Positions 18,056 through 26,583 of a stretch of 56,733 nt of DNA are shown piece after piece (positions within the stretch are counted from its first letter, which is position 1; each line of letters starts with the position of its first letter). This DNA comes from Terriglobia bacterium (GTDB taxonomy: Bacteria; Pseudomonadota; Alphaproteobacteria; Acetobacterales; Acetobacteraceae). The position numbers and the translations under genes were made by a program. Below the pieces are notes generated by a model, which did not search any database, was not told the origin of the DNA, and saw nothing but the letters and a program-made list of their open reading frames with translations. The stretch lies in the NCBI GenBank assembly GCA_023511585.1, contig JAIMBF010000011.1:1-56733 (forward strand), given 5' to 3'.

Positions 18056-18907
18056 CTAGCCTGCCGTGACCGGCGCTTGGCCCCACCAGTAGATGCAGCT
18101 GAACAGGAACAGCCACACCACGTCCACGAAGTGCCAATACCAAGCGGCGGCCTCGAGACCGAAGTGCCGTTCAGGCGTGAAGTGACCGGCAAGGGCGCGG
18201 AAGAAACACACCGTTAAAAACAGCGTGCCCACGATCACGTGAAAGCCGTGAAACCCGGTGGCCAGGAAAAACACCGAAGGATAAACCCCGCCCCGGAACG
18301 GAAACGGCGAATGGGCGTACTCATTGGCCTGCAAAGCCGTGAAACAAAGGCCGAGAAGAATGGTCAGTGCCAAGCCCTGCAACAGGCCCTTTCTGTCGTT
18401 CTGCAACAGGCTATGGTGCGCCCAGGTGACGGTGGTGCCGGAGAGCAGCAAAATCATGGTATTGAGGAACGGCACGCCGAACGGATCAACGGTGATGATC
18501 CCTTGCGGCGGCCAAACCGCCACCTTTGCCCCTGCAACGTTTTCCGGAAACAACGCGAAATTGAAATAAGCCCAGAAAAAGGCGACGAAAAACATCACCT
18601 CGCTGGAAATAAACAGCAACATGCCGTAGCGCATTCCCAGCCGCACGATAGGCGTATGGAGACCCGGGGTGCGGGATTCCCGCAACACGTCGCGCCACCA
18701 GCCGAACATGGTCCCCAAGACCCAAAGCAGGCCGATCACCAACGTGATATAGTTGTTGTAATGCGCGACAAAGATAATGCCGAGCACAACAAGGAGCCCG
18801 CCGATAGCACCGACGATTGGCCAAGGGCTTGGCTCAACCAAATGATAAGGTTGCTTCAAGCCGGAAGGGGCATAGGTTATTTCGTGCGTTTCCGTTGTGC
18901 TGCTCAT
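18056..18907 (-). CDS. ctaE: Cytochrome c oxidase subunit III
   Basis: The 283-residue polytopic protein has the subunit III pattern of seven membrane helices and the words PYHLVEPSPWPI, SSEVMFFVAFFWAYF, TWAHHSLLQNDR, FFLATGFHGFHVIVGT and WYWHFVDVVWLFLF. It binds lipid and stabilises the aa3-type oxidase core in the inner membrane. It is separated from coxF by 102 bp in which ctaG would normally lie. Confidence 0.97.
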   Translation of the reverse strand: MSSTTETHEITYAPSGLKQPYHLVEPSPWPIVGAIGGLLVVLGIIFVAHYNNYITLVIGLLWVLGTMFGWWRDVLRESRTPGLHTPIVRLGMRYGMLLFISSEVMFFVAFFWAYFNFALFPENVAGAKVAVWPPQGIITVDPFGVPFLNTMILLLSGTTVTWAHHSLLQNDRKGLLQGLALTILLGLCFTALQANEYAHSPFPFRGGVYPSVFFLATGFHGFHVIVGTLFLTVCFFRALAGHFTPERHFGLEAAAWYWHFVDVVWLFLFSCIYWWGQAPVTAG

Positions 18908-19009
18908 GCTGTATCCGTTCCGTTTCCGATCAGATCGCCCGAAGCGAATTCCGCTGCATCATCCTTAAAACCGCGCCCTATGCAAGAGGGCAAAATATTC
19001 CGTTCCTTT
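18908..19009 (-). other. coxF-ctaE gap where ctaG (cox11) is normally found
   Basis: Only 102 bp separate coxF from ctaE. I find no CtaG/Cox11 sequence in it, only a short hairpin (GCCCT-N7-AGGGC on the minus strand) and a repeated 8-mer GGAACGGA at the two ends. In related clusters the CuB-insertion protein CtaG of about 200 residues is encoded here. Confidence 0.6.
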
Positions 19010-19165
19010 TCAAAGATGTTGGTGCATCTTCACCATCGCCATCGCATAGAAAAGCGCGGACAACCCAAGAAGCACGATCAACATGGCGATGTTCCGCCCA
19101 CGCCTGCGCCGCTCTGCTGCGGGATCGAGCTTTGCCGGGCGCGGCCATCGCTCTTCCTTTTCCAT
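19010..19165 (-). CDS. coxF: Small single-helix CoxF-like protein of the cox operon
   Basis: This 51-residue ORF reads MEKEERWPRPAKLDPAAE followed by a basic patch ERRRRGRN and one membrane helix (IAMLIVLLGLSALFYAMAMV). Arg-rich start, single helix ending FYA-x-x-VK and position right after ctaB match the small CoxF proteins of alphaproteobacterial cytochrome oxidase operons; their function is unclear. Its ATG overlaps the ctaB stop by one base (TGATG), which strongly supports it as a real coupled gene despite its size. Confidence 0.8.
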   Translation of the reverse strand: MEKEERWPRPAKLDPAAERRRRGRNIAMLIVLLGLSALFYAMAMVKMHQHL

Positions 19166-20130
19166 CAAAACGATGCCCCCAAACGGTCGACCAACAAAGC
19201 CCCGAACAGACAAAACAGATAGAGAATGGAAAAACGAAAGGCCATTTTTGCGGGTTTGTCCTTGGTTTGGCTGACGCCGTTTTCGTCTTGCACATCCCAG
19301 AGAACCCGCCAAGAGGCAAGAAGATAACCCATCCCCAGTATAGCGGCCGAAATGCCGTAGAAGCTGCCGGCAAGGCCGAGCAGCCATGGCAACAGCGTCA
19401 GCGGCACCAAAATGATCGTATAAACAAATATCTGTCGGCGCGTTTCCCGTGCCCCGTGCGTCACCGGCAGCATGGGCACTCCCGCTCGGGCGTAATCACC
19501 GTGAGCGAACAGGGCAAGCGACCAGAAATGCGGCGGAGTCCAGAAAAACACGACGGCGAAAAGCAAAAGCGGCATGATGTCCACCGAACCGCTGGCAGCC
19601 GCCCACCCGATCAGCGGCGGAAACGCCCCGGCGGCTCCGCCGATCACGATGTTTTGCGGCGTCCGCCGCTTGAGCCACATCGTATATATGAAGACGTAGA
19701 ACCCGATCGAAGCCGCAAGCAAACCTGCCGCAAGCGCATTGGTCGCAAGCCCCATCAGCACCACCGAAGCCGCCGCCAGCGTGATGCCGTAGCCGAGCGC
19801 CGCTTGGGGCGCGATCCTTCCGGCCGGGATAGGTCGCGATGCCGTCCGCCGCATCAGCGCATCGATATCGCGATCGTACCACATATTGATGGCTCCGGCC
19901 GCCCCGGCGCCGACTGCGATTGCTAGCACACCGGCGAAAGCGATGACGGGATGCACCCGCCCCGGTGCAATCAGAAGCCCCACAAGCCCCGTGAAGACCA
20001 CAAGCGACATGACCCTTGGCTTAAGCAGGGTAATCCAGTCGCCGGCGGAGGAATCAAAAAACGCCGGTGCTTCCAAAGCGAGAGGGGGAATTTCCCCCCT
20101 CTCGGCAACCGGATGGGCTCCTTCGCTCAT
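19165..20130 (-). CDS. ctaB: Protohaem IX farnesyltransferase (haem O synthase)
   Basis: The 321-residue UbiA-family prenyltransferase has the Asp-rich prenyl-diphosphate site NMWYDRDIDALMRRTASRP and about eight membrane helices, with WVGAASGSVDIMP-like loops and TPPHFWSLALF typical of CtaB. It farnesylates haem b to haem O, the precursor of haem a for the oxidase encoded around it. It begins 6 bp after the ctaD stop. Confidence 0.95.
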   Translation of the reverse strand: MSEGAHPVAERGEIPPLALEAPAFFDSSAGDWITLLKPRVMSLVVFTGLVGLLIAPGRVHPVIAFAGVLAIAVGAGAAGAINMWYDRDIDALMRRTASRPIPAGRIAPQAALGYGITLAAASVVLMGLATNALAAGLLAASIGFYVFIYTMWLKRRTPQNIVIGGAAGAFPPLIGWAAASGSVDIMPLLLFAVVFFWTPPHFWSLALFAHGDYARAGVPMLPVTHGARETRRQIFVYTIILVPLTLLPWLLGLAGSFYGISAAILGMGYLLASWRVLWDVQDENGVSQTKDKPAKMAFRFSILYLFCLFGALLVDRLGASF

Positions 20131-20136
20131 GCCCCG

Positions 20137-21838
<1,702 letters not shown>

Positions 21839-21850
21839 CCCAATTCTCCG

Positions 21851-22714
21851 TCAGTTCTCCGTCACCTTCATGGCGGGCGGAAGCGCCGCAGAGGCCGGTT
21901 CGGCAGGAACGCGGTTTTGCGAGCTTTGCTGGGCTTTCATCTGCTTGACCCAGCCCGCGAATTCTTGCGTGGAAACACCCTTCACCTCAATCGGCATCTG
22001 GCTGTGACCGATGCCGCAGATTTGGTTGCATTCGCCGTAATAGGTTCCGGGTTTATCAATGCGCACCCAGGTTTCAATCTCTCGGCCGGGAATGGCGTAG
22101 CGCTGCACGCCGAGACTCGGGATCAAAAAGCTGTGGATCACGTCGGAGCTGGTGATCAGAATGCGTACGTTTTTGCCCACCGGCAATTCGATCGGCTGAT
22201 CCACGGTGAGCAAGCGCGGTTGACCGGGCTTCAATGCATCATCGGGCACGAGGTGACTTTCCACATTCAGTCCGCCTTGGTCGGGATAAGCGTATTCCCA
22301 GTACCATTGATGAGCGGTGACTTTCAGCGTCAGATCCGGATCATGGGTGCGATCCTCATAATAGACCAAGCGAAAGGACGGGATCGCGATGATCACCAGG
22401 ATCAACACCGGCACAACCGTCCAGGTGATTTCCAAAACGGTGTTGTGGGCTGTGCGGGTCGGGTTCGGATTGCGCTTGGCACTGTAGCGATACAGCACCC
22501 AGATCAGGAGGCCGGCAACGAGCAGGCAGATCAGGGTGATAATCACCAGCACGAAGTCGTGAAGCGCGATGATCTCCCGCTTGACCGGGCTGAAGCCTGG
22601 TTGCATGCCCACCTCCCAAGGGGTGGGGGCTTGCGCCAGCGCGCGATGAAAGAAGCTCGCGCAAAAAAGGAACAAAGCAGGCAAAGCTGCAATACGCTGC
22701 AGAAGAACGTGCAT
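21851..22714 (-). CDS. ctaC: Cytochrome c oxidase subunit II
   Basis: From the ATG at 22714 the 287-residue precursor begins with a signal peptide (MHVLLQRIAALPALFLFCAS, cleavage near ALAQA), then two membrane helices and a cupredoxin domain. The CuA site is intact: YGECNQICGIGHSQM supplies both cysteines, the glutamate, histidine and methionine, and VIHSF supplies the other histidine. WYWEYAYPD is the aromatic electron-entry patch. It receives electrons from cytochrome c. Longer in-frame starts exist (22759, 22840) but have no better ribosome site. An 11-bp tandem duplication (TTCTCCGTCA twice, 21844-21864) straddles its stop. Confidence 0.96.
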   Translation of the reverse strand: MHVLLQRIAALPALFLFCASFFHRALAQAPTPWEVGMQPGFSPVKREIIALHDFVLVIITLICLLVAGLLIWVLYRYSAKRNPNPTRTAHNTVLEITWTVVPVLILVIIAIPSFRLVYYEDRTHDPDLTLKVTAHQWYWEYAYPDQGGLNVESHLVPDDALKPGQPRLLTVDQPIELPVGKNVRILITSSDVIHSFLIPSLGVQRYAIPGREIETWVRIDKPGTYYGECNQICGIGHSQMPIEVKGVSTQEFAGWVKQMKAQQSSQNRVPAEPASAALPPAMKVTEN

Positions 22715-22829
22715 CGGCCAAAGGTCCCGGGATAGTGGCACCGGGCGAGCGCGCTCCATCACAGCTACACGCTTTCGCTGGAACTCGACACGTCCGGCTA
22801 TCGGCGGGTTGGGACTAGCCGAGATATGG

Positions 22830-22843
22830 CCCTTGATCAAGGG
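22830..22843. promoter_or_regulatory. 14-bp perfect palindrome upstream of ctaC
   Basis: CCCTTGATCAAGGG is fully self-complementary and lies between the pmtA stop and the ctaC start, in the region that must hold the cox promoter if one exists. It has the TTGAT/ATCAA half sites seen in FNR/FixK boxes but overlapping rather than spaced by four bases, so it is not a standard FNR box. Confidence 0.4.
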
Positions 22844-22845
22844 GT

Positions 22846-23553
22846 TTAAAATTTTTCTCCTCGCGTAGCTTCCGTCGCGTTTTGAAGCCGAACCAGGGTG
22901 AACAACCCAAAAGGCGGTAAGGGCCGCATTTCCGCGCGCGCCAGTGCACTCTCATCCAACAGGGCCGTGAACGCGAAATCTGGATGCCAGCCGAGTGCAC
23001 GCGAAGCTGGAGCGAGAGCCCGCTCGACCCACCAACGCGGCCCGCGCGTGGCCGCGAAGTGGTTGACAAAAAGAATCCAGCCGCCGGGCTTCGTGAGGCG
23101 CCGCATCTCCATCAGCAACCGGCGCGGATGCGGCACCACGGAGGCCACAAACATGGCCACAGCGATATCGAAAGAGGCATCGGGCAAGCCGGTGGCTTCC
23201 GCATCCAATTCCAGCAGCGCCTCTACCTGCGAAAGGCCGAGCCGGGCCACCTTCTCGCGCGCCTTTACCAGCATTTCGGCGGAAAGATCGATCCCGGTAA
23301 CCTGCTTTTCCGGCCCATAGAGAGGCAGCGAGAGCCCGGTGCCGACGCCCACCTCCAGGACCTTTCGCCCGGGAAGGTGATTGATTTCCGCAACCGTTGC
23401 CTCTCGCGCGCGGGAAGAGACGGCACCGAAAGACGCATCGTAAATTTTTGCCCAACGCCGATAAGCCGCGCGCACCGCTTCTCGATCGAGCGCGAAGCGC
23501 GGTTCGGACGAAGCGGACGACGAAGAAGGGCGCGAAGAGAGCACACCGCGCAT
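22846..23553 (-). CDS. pmtA: Class I SAM methyltransferase, PmtA-like phospholipid N-methyltransferase
   Basis: The 235-residue protein has the SAM-binding motif I VLEVGVGTGLSLPLYG, motif II IDLSAEML and the start RRWAKIYDASFGAVSSRAR, which resembles Rhodobacter-type PmtA. Such enzymes methylate phosphatidylethanolamine stepwise to phosphatidylcholine at the inner membrane. The ATG follows the DMT transporter stop by 4 bp with AAGGA as ribosome site. It precedes the cox operon on the same strand. A ubiquinone-type methyltransferase is a less likely alternative. Confidence 0.78.
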   Translation of the reverse strand: MRGVLSSRPSSSSASSEPRFALDREAVRAAYRRWAKIYDASFGAVSSRAREATVAEINHLPGRKVLEVGVGTGLSLPLYGPEKQVTGIDLSAEMLVKAREKVARLGLSQVEALLELDAEATGLPDASFDIAVAMFVASVVPHPRRLLMEMRRLTKPGGWILFVNHFAATRGPRWWVERALAPASRALGWHPDFAFTALLDESALARAEMRPLPPFGLFTLVRLQNATEATRGEKF

Positions 23554-23557
23554 CGAA

Positions 23558-24508
23558 CTATCCTTTTACCTCCGAAGGTTTGTTTCCCGTGCGAGCCGAT
23601 AAGGCAAAAACACCCGCTGCGGCGATAACCGCGGCACCGACGCTTGTATAACGATCCGGCCACTCGCCAAACAGGGTCAGACCAAACAAGCTTGCCCAGA
23701 TCAACTGGGCATAACTGATCGGCGCCAAAATGCTTGCCGGCGCCCATTCGTAGGCCAGCACAAGAAGAAAATGGCTCAACGCTCCCAAAGCGCCCACCAA
23801 AAGCATGAGCGCCCAGGCCCACAACGGCGGCGGCACCCACACCAGCGGCACCAGCGCCGAGCCCAAAAGGGCCGCCCACAGGCCGGTGTGGAAAATGGTC
23901 GTCAGCGGCGTGTCCACGCCGGCAAGTTTACGGGTAAACACATGATAGAAAGCATAAACCGTCGCCGAGCCCAGCGCCCAGAACGCCGAAGCATGGATAT
24001 TGTCCGGTCTGGGATGCAACACGATCGCAACGCCAGCCAAGCCCATGACAACCGCCAACCAGCGCGTCAACCCCACCCGTTCTTTAAGCCATAGCGCGGC
24101 GAGAATCACCGTCAAGAGCGGAGCGACGAAGTTGATCGCGGTGACCTGCGCCAGAGCCGCATGGGTCAGCGCCGCCACAAAAAATAAGTTCGACCCTGCC
24201 AAGGTAAGGCTCCGGATCGCCTGCAACCCGGGCGCTCGCGGCCAAACCTGCAGTCTGCGGCCGGAAAGCCAAAACAGGAGCGCCACCCAAAGCAAGTGAA
24301 ACGTAAATCGCGCCCACATGACCTCGAGCAGGGGCAAAGCGGCAGCCAAGCGTTTGGTGGTGGCATCCATGCTGGAAAACAGCGCGAGCGCGAGCAGGTA
24401 GAGCAAAACCCCCCGCGCAATTCCCCGGACCGGTATAAACCTTACCCTCGCGGCAAGAAACCTGGCTGACATTGAGACAAAAGCGGCGTTTCCCTCGCGC
24501 GTCCCCAT
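23558..24508 (-). CDS. DMT-superfamily transporter with two EamA domains
   Basis: The 316-residue protein has about ten membrane helices arranged as two EamA repeats (for example LLYLLALALFSSMDATTKRL at the start of the first and SATVYAFYHVFTRKLAG at the second). These transporters export metabolites or amino acids; the substrate cannot be told from sequence. Start is uncertain: MGTREG at 24508 or MSARFL at 24472; neither has a good ribosome site. It lies between the cold-shock gene and pmtA. Confidence 0.9.
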   Translation of the reverse strand: MGTREGNAAFVSMSARFLAARVRFIPVRGIARGVLLYLLALALFSSMDATTKRLAAALPLLEVMWARFTFHLLWVALLFWLSGRRLQVWPRAPGLQAIRSLTLAGSNLFFVAALTHAALAQVTAINFVAPLLTVILAALWLKERVGLTRWLAVVMGLAGVAIVLHPRPDNIHASAFWALGSATVYAFYHVFTRKLAGVDTPLTTIFHTGLWAALLGSALVPLVWVPPPLWAWALMLLVGALGALSHFLLVLAYEWAPASILAPISYAQLIWASLFGLTLFGEWPDRYTSVGAAVIAAAGVFALSARTGNKPSEVKG

Positions 24509-24524
24509 GCCGGGAGGGTTCGCA

Positions 24525-24549
24525 GAATAGAGCTTTTCGGTCTCTATTC
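24525..24549 (-). repeat. 8-bp stem-loop overlapping the cold-shock gene stop codon
   Basis: GAATAGAG (24525-24532) and CTCTATTC (24542-24549) form a perfect stem with a 9-nt loop. The stem includes two bases of the csp stop codon and lies 17 bp before the DMT transporter start. No U-tract follows, so it may stabilise the csp 3' end or reduce read-through rather than terminate fully. Confidence 0.5.
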
Positions 24550-24757
24550 AGTCAAGCTTGGAAAGGTTAACTGCTGCCATGCGGCCGTTTTGTTGCTGTT
24601 CGATTTCAAAGCCCACCTTCTGCCCTTCGGTCAATGTGCGAAGGCCGGCTCGCTGAACAGCACTGATATGAACGAAGATATCCTTGCCGCCGTTGTCCGG
24701 CGCAATGAATCCGTAACCTTTGGTCGGATTAAACCACTTTACGGTGCCCTGCGGCAT
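24548..24757 (-). CDS. Cold-shock domain protein (CspA family)
   Basis: The 69-residue protein is a single cold-shock domain with RNP1 KGYGFIAP and RNP2 DIFVHISAV, both intact, and the usual start [11 protein letters not shown]. It binds single-stranded RNA or DNA and acts as an RNA chaperone. A likely promoter lies at 24903-24931, implying a leader of about 140 nt, long as in cold-inducible csp genes. Confidence 0.97.
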   Translation of the reverse strand: MPQGTVKWFNPTKGYGFIAPDNGGKDIFVHISAVQRAGLRTLTEGQKVGFEIEQQQNGRMAAVNLSKLD

Positions 24758-24902
24758 CGCCTGGCTGCCTTTCTGTTATGGGCGGAACGGTTCTACACCG
24801 CGTGCGCCCTTGCCGTTGGGCACGCTCCTCCTTTGTCGGCGCGCCCCTCCCTTTGACAGTGGCGAGAAGCTCTTGGCATCCCCTCTCGCCATTGCCGCAG
24901 GT

Positions 24903-24931
24903 AGAATACGCGCCCCTCAGCCGCTTCGCAA
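24903..24931 (-). promoter_or_regulatory. Probable promoter of the cold-shock gene
   Basis: On the minus strand TTGCGA (24931-24926) and TATTCT (24908-24903) are exactly 17 bp apart, each 4 of 6 to sigma70 consensus. The start site would be near 24896. The rest of the 225-bp gcrA-csp gap shows no ORF; it would be the transcribed leader. Confidence 0.45.
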
Positions 24932-24982
24932 CGCCGGCGAATCAAATCTTTTGCAGGCAGCGCGCTTTGCCGAAACGCTCTC

Positions 24983-25519
24983 CTAGGCCGCTTCTTCCCG
25001 TCGGTCGCGCATCCGGACATAGGCGAGCCCGGCGTGCTCGGCGCAGTACGGCTTACCAGGCAGCACCTCGGCGTTGCAAAACCGAAATCCAGGCTTACCA
25101 GGGTCCCCGATCGGCCAACAGCAAACGTGCGAGCGCGTGCTCTGATAAGAAATCCGCGTTGACGGCGCGGGTTTGACCGGCACGGATGAGGCGGGCCGCC
25201 GCGCGCGCGTTTCCTCCGACCCTGAAACCTCCGCCCATTGGCCGGCAGCCGCATGCCGAGCGGGAACTTCGGCGCCCGCCGCCGGAGGCTGCGGTTTGGC
25301 TTGCCTGCGGCGGCGCGGACGCGGCTCGGAAGCCGTTGCTGCCGCTTCACCTTGCGTTTCACGCCGGATCGGCGAAGGGCGCGCGGCCAATTGCAGCCGA
25401 TGCGCCTTGCCGATGACCGCGTTTTTCGAGATTCCCAATCTCCGGCCGATTTCGGCGGTCGAAAGTCCCTCTTCCCAAAGTACGCGCAATTGCGCGACTG
25501 TTTCTTCGGTCCACCCCAT
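24983..25519 (-). CDS. gcrA: GcrA cell-cycle transcription regulator
   Basis: The 178-residue protein begins with the GcrA DNA-binding domain MGWTEETVAQLRVLWEEG, STAEIGRRLGISKNAVIGKAHRL, has a basic Ala/Pro/Arg-rich linker, and ends in a Cys/His cluster (HVCCWPIGD, FRFCNAEV, KPYCAEHAGLAYV). GcrA binds sigma70 and methylated GANTC promoters and drives S-phase genes in Caulobacter. The ATG at 25519 is supported by GGAGGA 9 nt upstream. Its promoter and a DnaA box lie just upstream. Confidence 0.95.
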   Translation of the reverse strand: MGWTEETVAQLRVLWEEGLSTAEIGRRLGISKNAVIGKAHRLQLAARPSPIRRETQGEAAATASEPRPRRRRQAKPQPPAAGAEVPARHAAAGQWAEVSGSEETRARRPASSVPVKPAPSTRISYQSTRSHVCCWPIGDPGKPGFRFCNAEVLPGKPYCAEHAGLAYVRMRDRREEAA

Positions 25520-25547
25520 ATCGTGGTCCTCCGCCTGGTTTGACCAC

Positions 25548-25576
25548 AAAATACAGTATCTGAGCCTGCCACTCAA
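25548..25576 (-). promoter_or_regulatory. Probable gcrA promoter
   Basis: Minus-strand TTGAGT (25576-25571) and TATTTT (25553-25548) have a 17-bp spacer. The predicted start near 25541 leaves a leader of about 22 nt with a strong ribosome site before the ATG at 25519. Confidence 0.5.
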
Positions 25577-25596
25577 TCAACCCGGCTCAGAAAAGT

Positions 25597-25605
25597 TGTG
25601 GAAAA
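25597..25605 (-). promoter_or_regulatory. DnaA box upstream of gcrA
   Basis: Minus-strand TTTTCCACA matches the DnaA-box consensus TTWTNCACA at all positions. It is about 20 bp upstream of the gcrA -35 element, a position suited to activation. DnaA is known to activate gcrA in Caulobacter crescentus, so the site is biologically plausible. Confidence 0.55.
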
Positions 25606-25693
25606 CTCTTTCCCGAGCGTGTTTTTATCGCCACAGTTCGACAAGAAGCGTTTCTTTCGCTTCTGGCGAACCGATCTCTAGGGCCCGAAGCCT

Positions 25694-25945
25694 TCATCCG
25701 GACTGGGCTGTTGTGCTCTGGCCTGCCTTGTTGGCGCTTGCCGCCGCAGTCGGTGCGCTGATATGCCCCGCCGGCTGCTCTACCGATGCTTGCATCGAAG
25801 CATCCGGCTCTTCCGCCAGATTCTTCTTAAACGCTTTGATACCCTTGGCAAAATCGCCCATCAGACTGCTCACCTTCCCGCTGCCGAAAAGCAGCAGGAC
25901 GACCATGAGCACAACCAACCAATGCCAAATGCTGAAACTACCCAT
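25694..25945 (-). CDS. tatA: Twin-arginine translocase subunit TatA
   Basis: The 83-residue protein has the TatA form: short periplasmic start MGSFSIWHW, one membrane helix ([11 protein letters not shown]), the hinge [22 protein letters not shown] as amphipathic helix, and a disordered tail. It oligomerises to let folded proteins pass the inner membrane. The ATG at 25945 has GGAGGG 5-6 nt upstream; the frame is open upstream without family similarity. tatB and tatC are not adjacent. Confidence 0.93.
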   Translation of the reverse strand: MGSFSIWHWLVVLMVVLLLFGSGKVSSLMGDFAKGIKAFKKNLAEEPDASMQASVEQPAGHISAPTAAASANKAGQSTTAQSG

Positions 25946-26065
25946 AATCCCTCCGATCCCGGGACGATACCGGACCAAGGAGTGGAACCGCGACCTTCCG
26001 GGTAGCCTCGAATCTGGGCCAAATGGCGCCGAAGTCAAGCCGTTCCTGCGTTGAGCCGTTTCCGC

Positions 26066-26581
26066 CTATTCGACGGCGGCGCGAGGAGCCTCGGCAAGAA
26101 TGGCTTGGTGTGAAGGTGGTCGGGGCGGAACAATAAAGCCGTAAGTCGGATACTTCGTAACCCCCATTTGACCGACCGGAGGCCACCACACGCGCACCAA
26201 GGTCCAGTCATTTCGCGGGGATACGTCGATAACGGGCTGATCCAGGCTGACCATGCCGGGCGCCCAGTTGGCATGCGAGACCAGGATCTCGCGGGAGGAC
26301 AAGACCGCCGAGACCACCGAGACATGCCCCTCCGGAAGGCGGCGCGTACGGCGGAACACTAAGATACTGCCCACTTCCGGCGTATGGGTTTGCCGATAGA
26401 GCCCTTCCGCCTCTTCCCACCATTCCGCGCTGTTCCCTGCGAGCGTGACATGGGTGAGATGTCGCGCGAAGGGCACGCAATCAATTCGTCCGGCATGCCA
26501 ACTTGTTCCTGCCGGGCCCTGGCTCGGGCGGCTTGCACATCCCGCGAGCAGCAACAGGCCAAGCAGGATGCACGAACGCAT
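26066..26581 (-). CDS. CHAP-domain lipoprotein, probable peptidoglycan amidase/endopeptidase
   Basis: The 171-residue precursor has a lipoprotein signal with lipobox LLAGC (C15). The mature part contains a small CHAP-like cysteine hydrolase domain: nucleophile C35 in RIDCVPFAR and H86 in EGHVSVVSAV, with SILVFRRTRRLPEGH typical of CHAP proteins. It is expected at an envelope membrane, cutting peptidoglycan peptides. Its ATG lies 2 bp after the CaiB-type gene stop, so the two genes are probably co-translated, although no functional link is evident. Confidence 0.82.
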   Translation of the reverse strand: MRSCILLGLLLLAGCASRPSQGPAGTSWHAGRIDCVPFARHLTHVTLAGNSAEWWEEAEGLYRQTHTPEVGSILVFRRTRRLPEGHVSVVSAVLSSREILVSHANWAPGMVSLDQPVIDVSPRNDWTLVRVWWPPVGQMGVTKYPTYGFIVPPRPPSHQAILAEAPRAAVE

Positions 26582-26583
26582 GC

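Noticed and set aside
22830-22843. Palindrome read as an FNR/FixK box
   Set aside because: The half sites overlap instead of being spaced by four bases, so I list it only as an unassigned palindrome.
25623-25634. Second DnaA box TTATCGCCA near gcrA
   Set aside because: Two mismatches to consensus; too weak to call.
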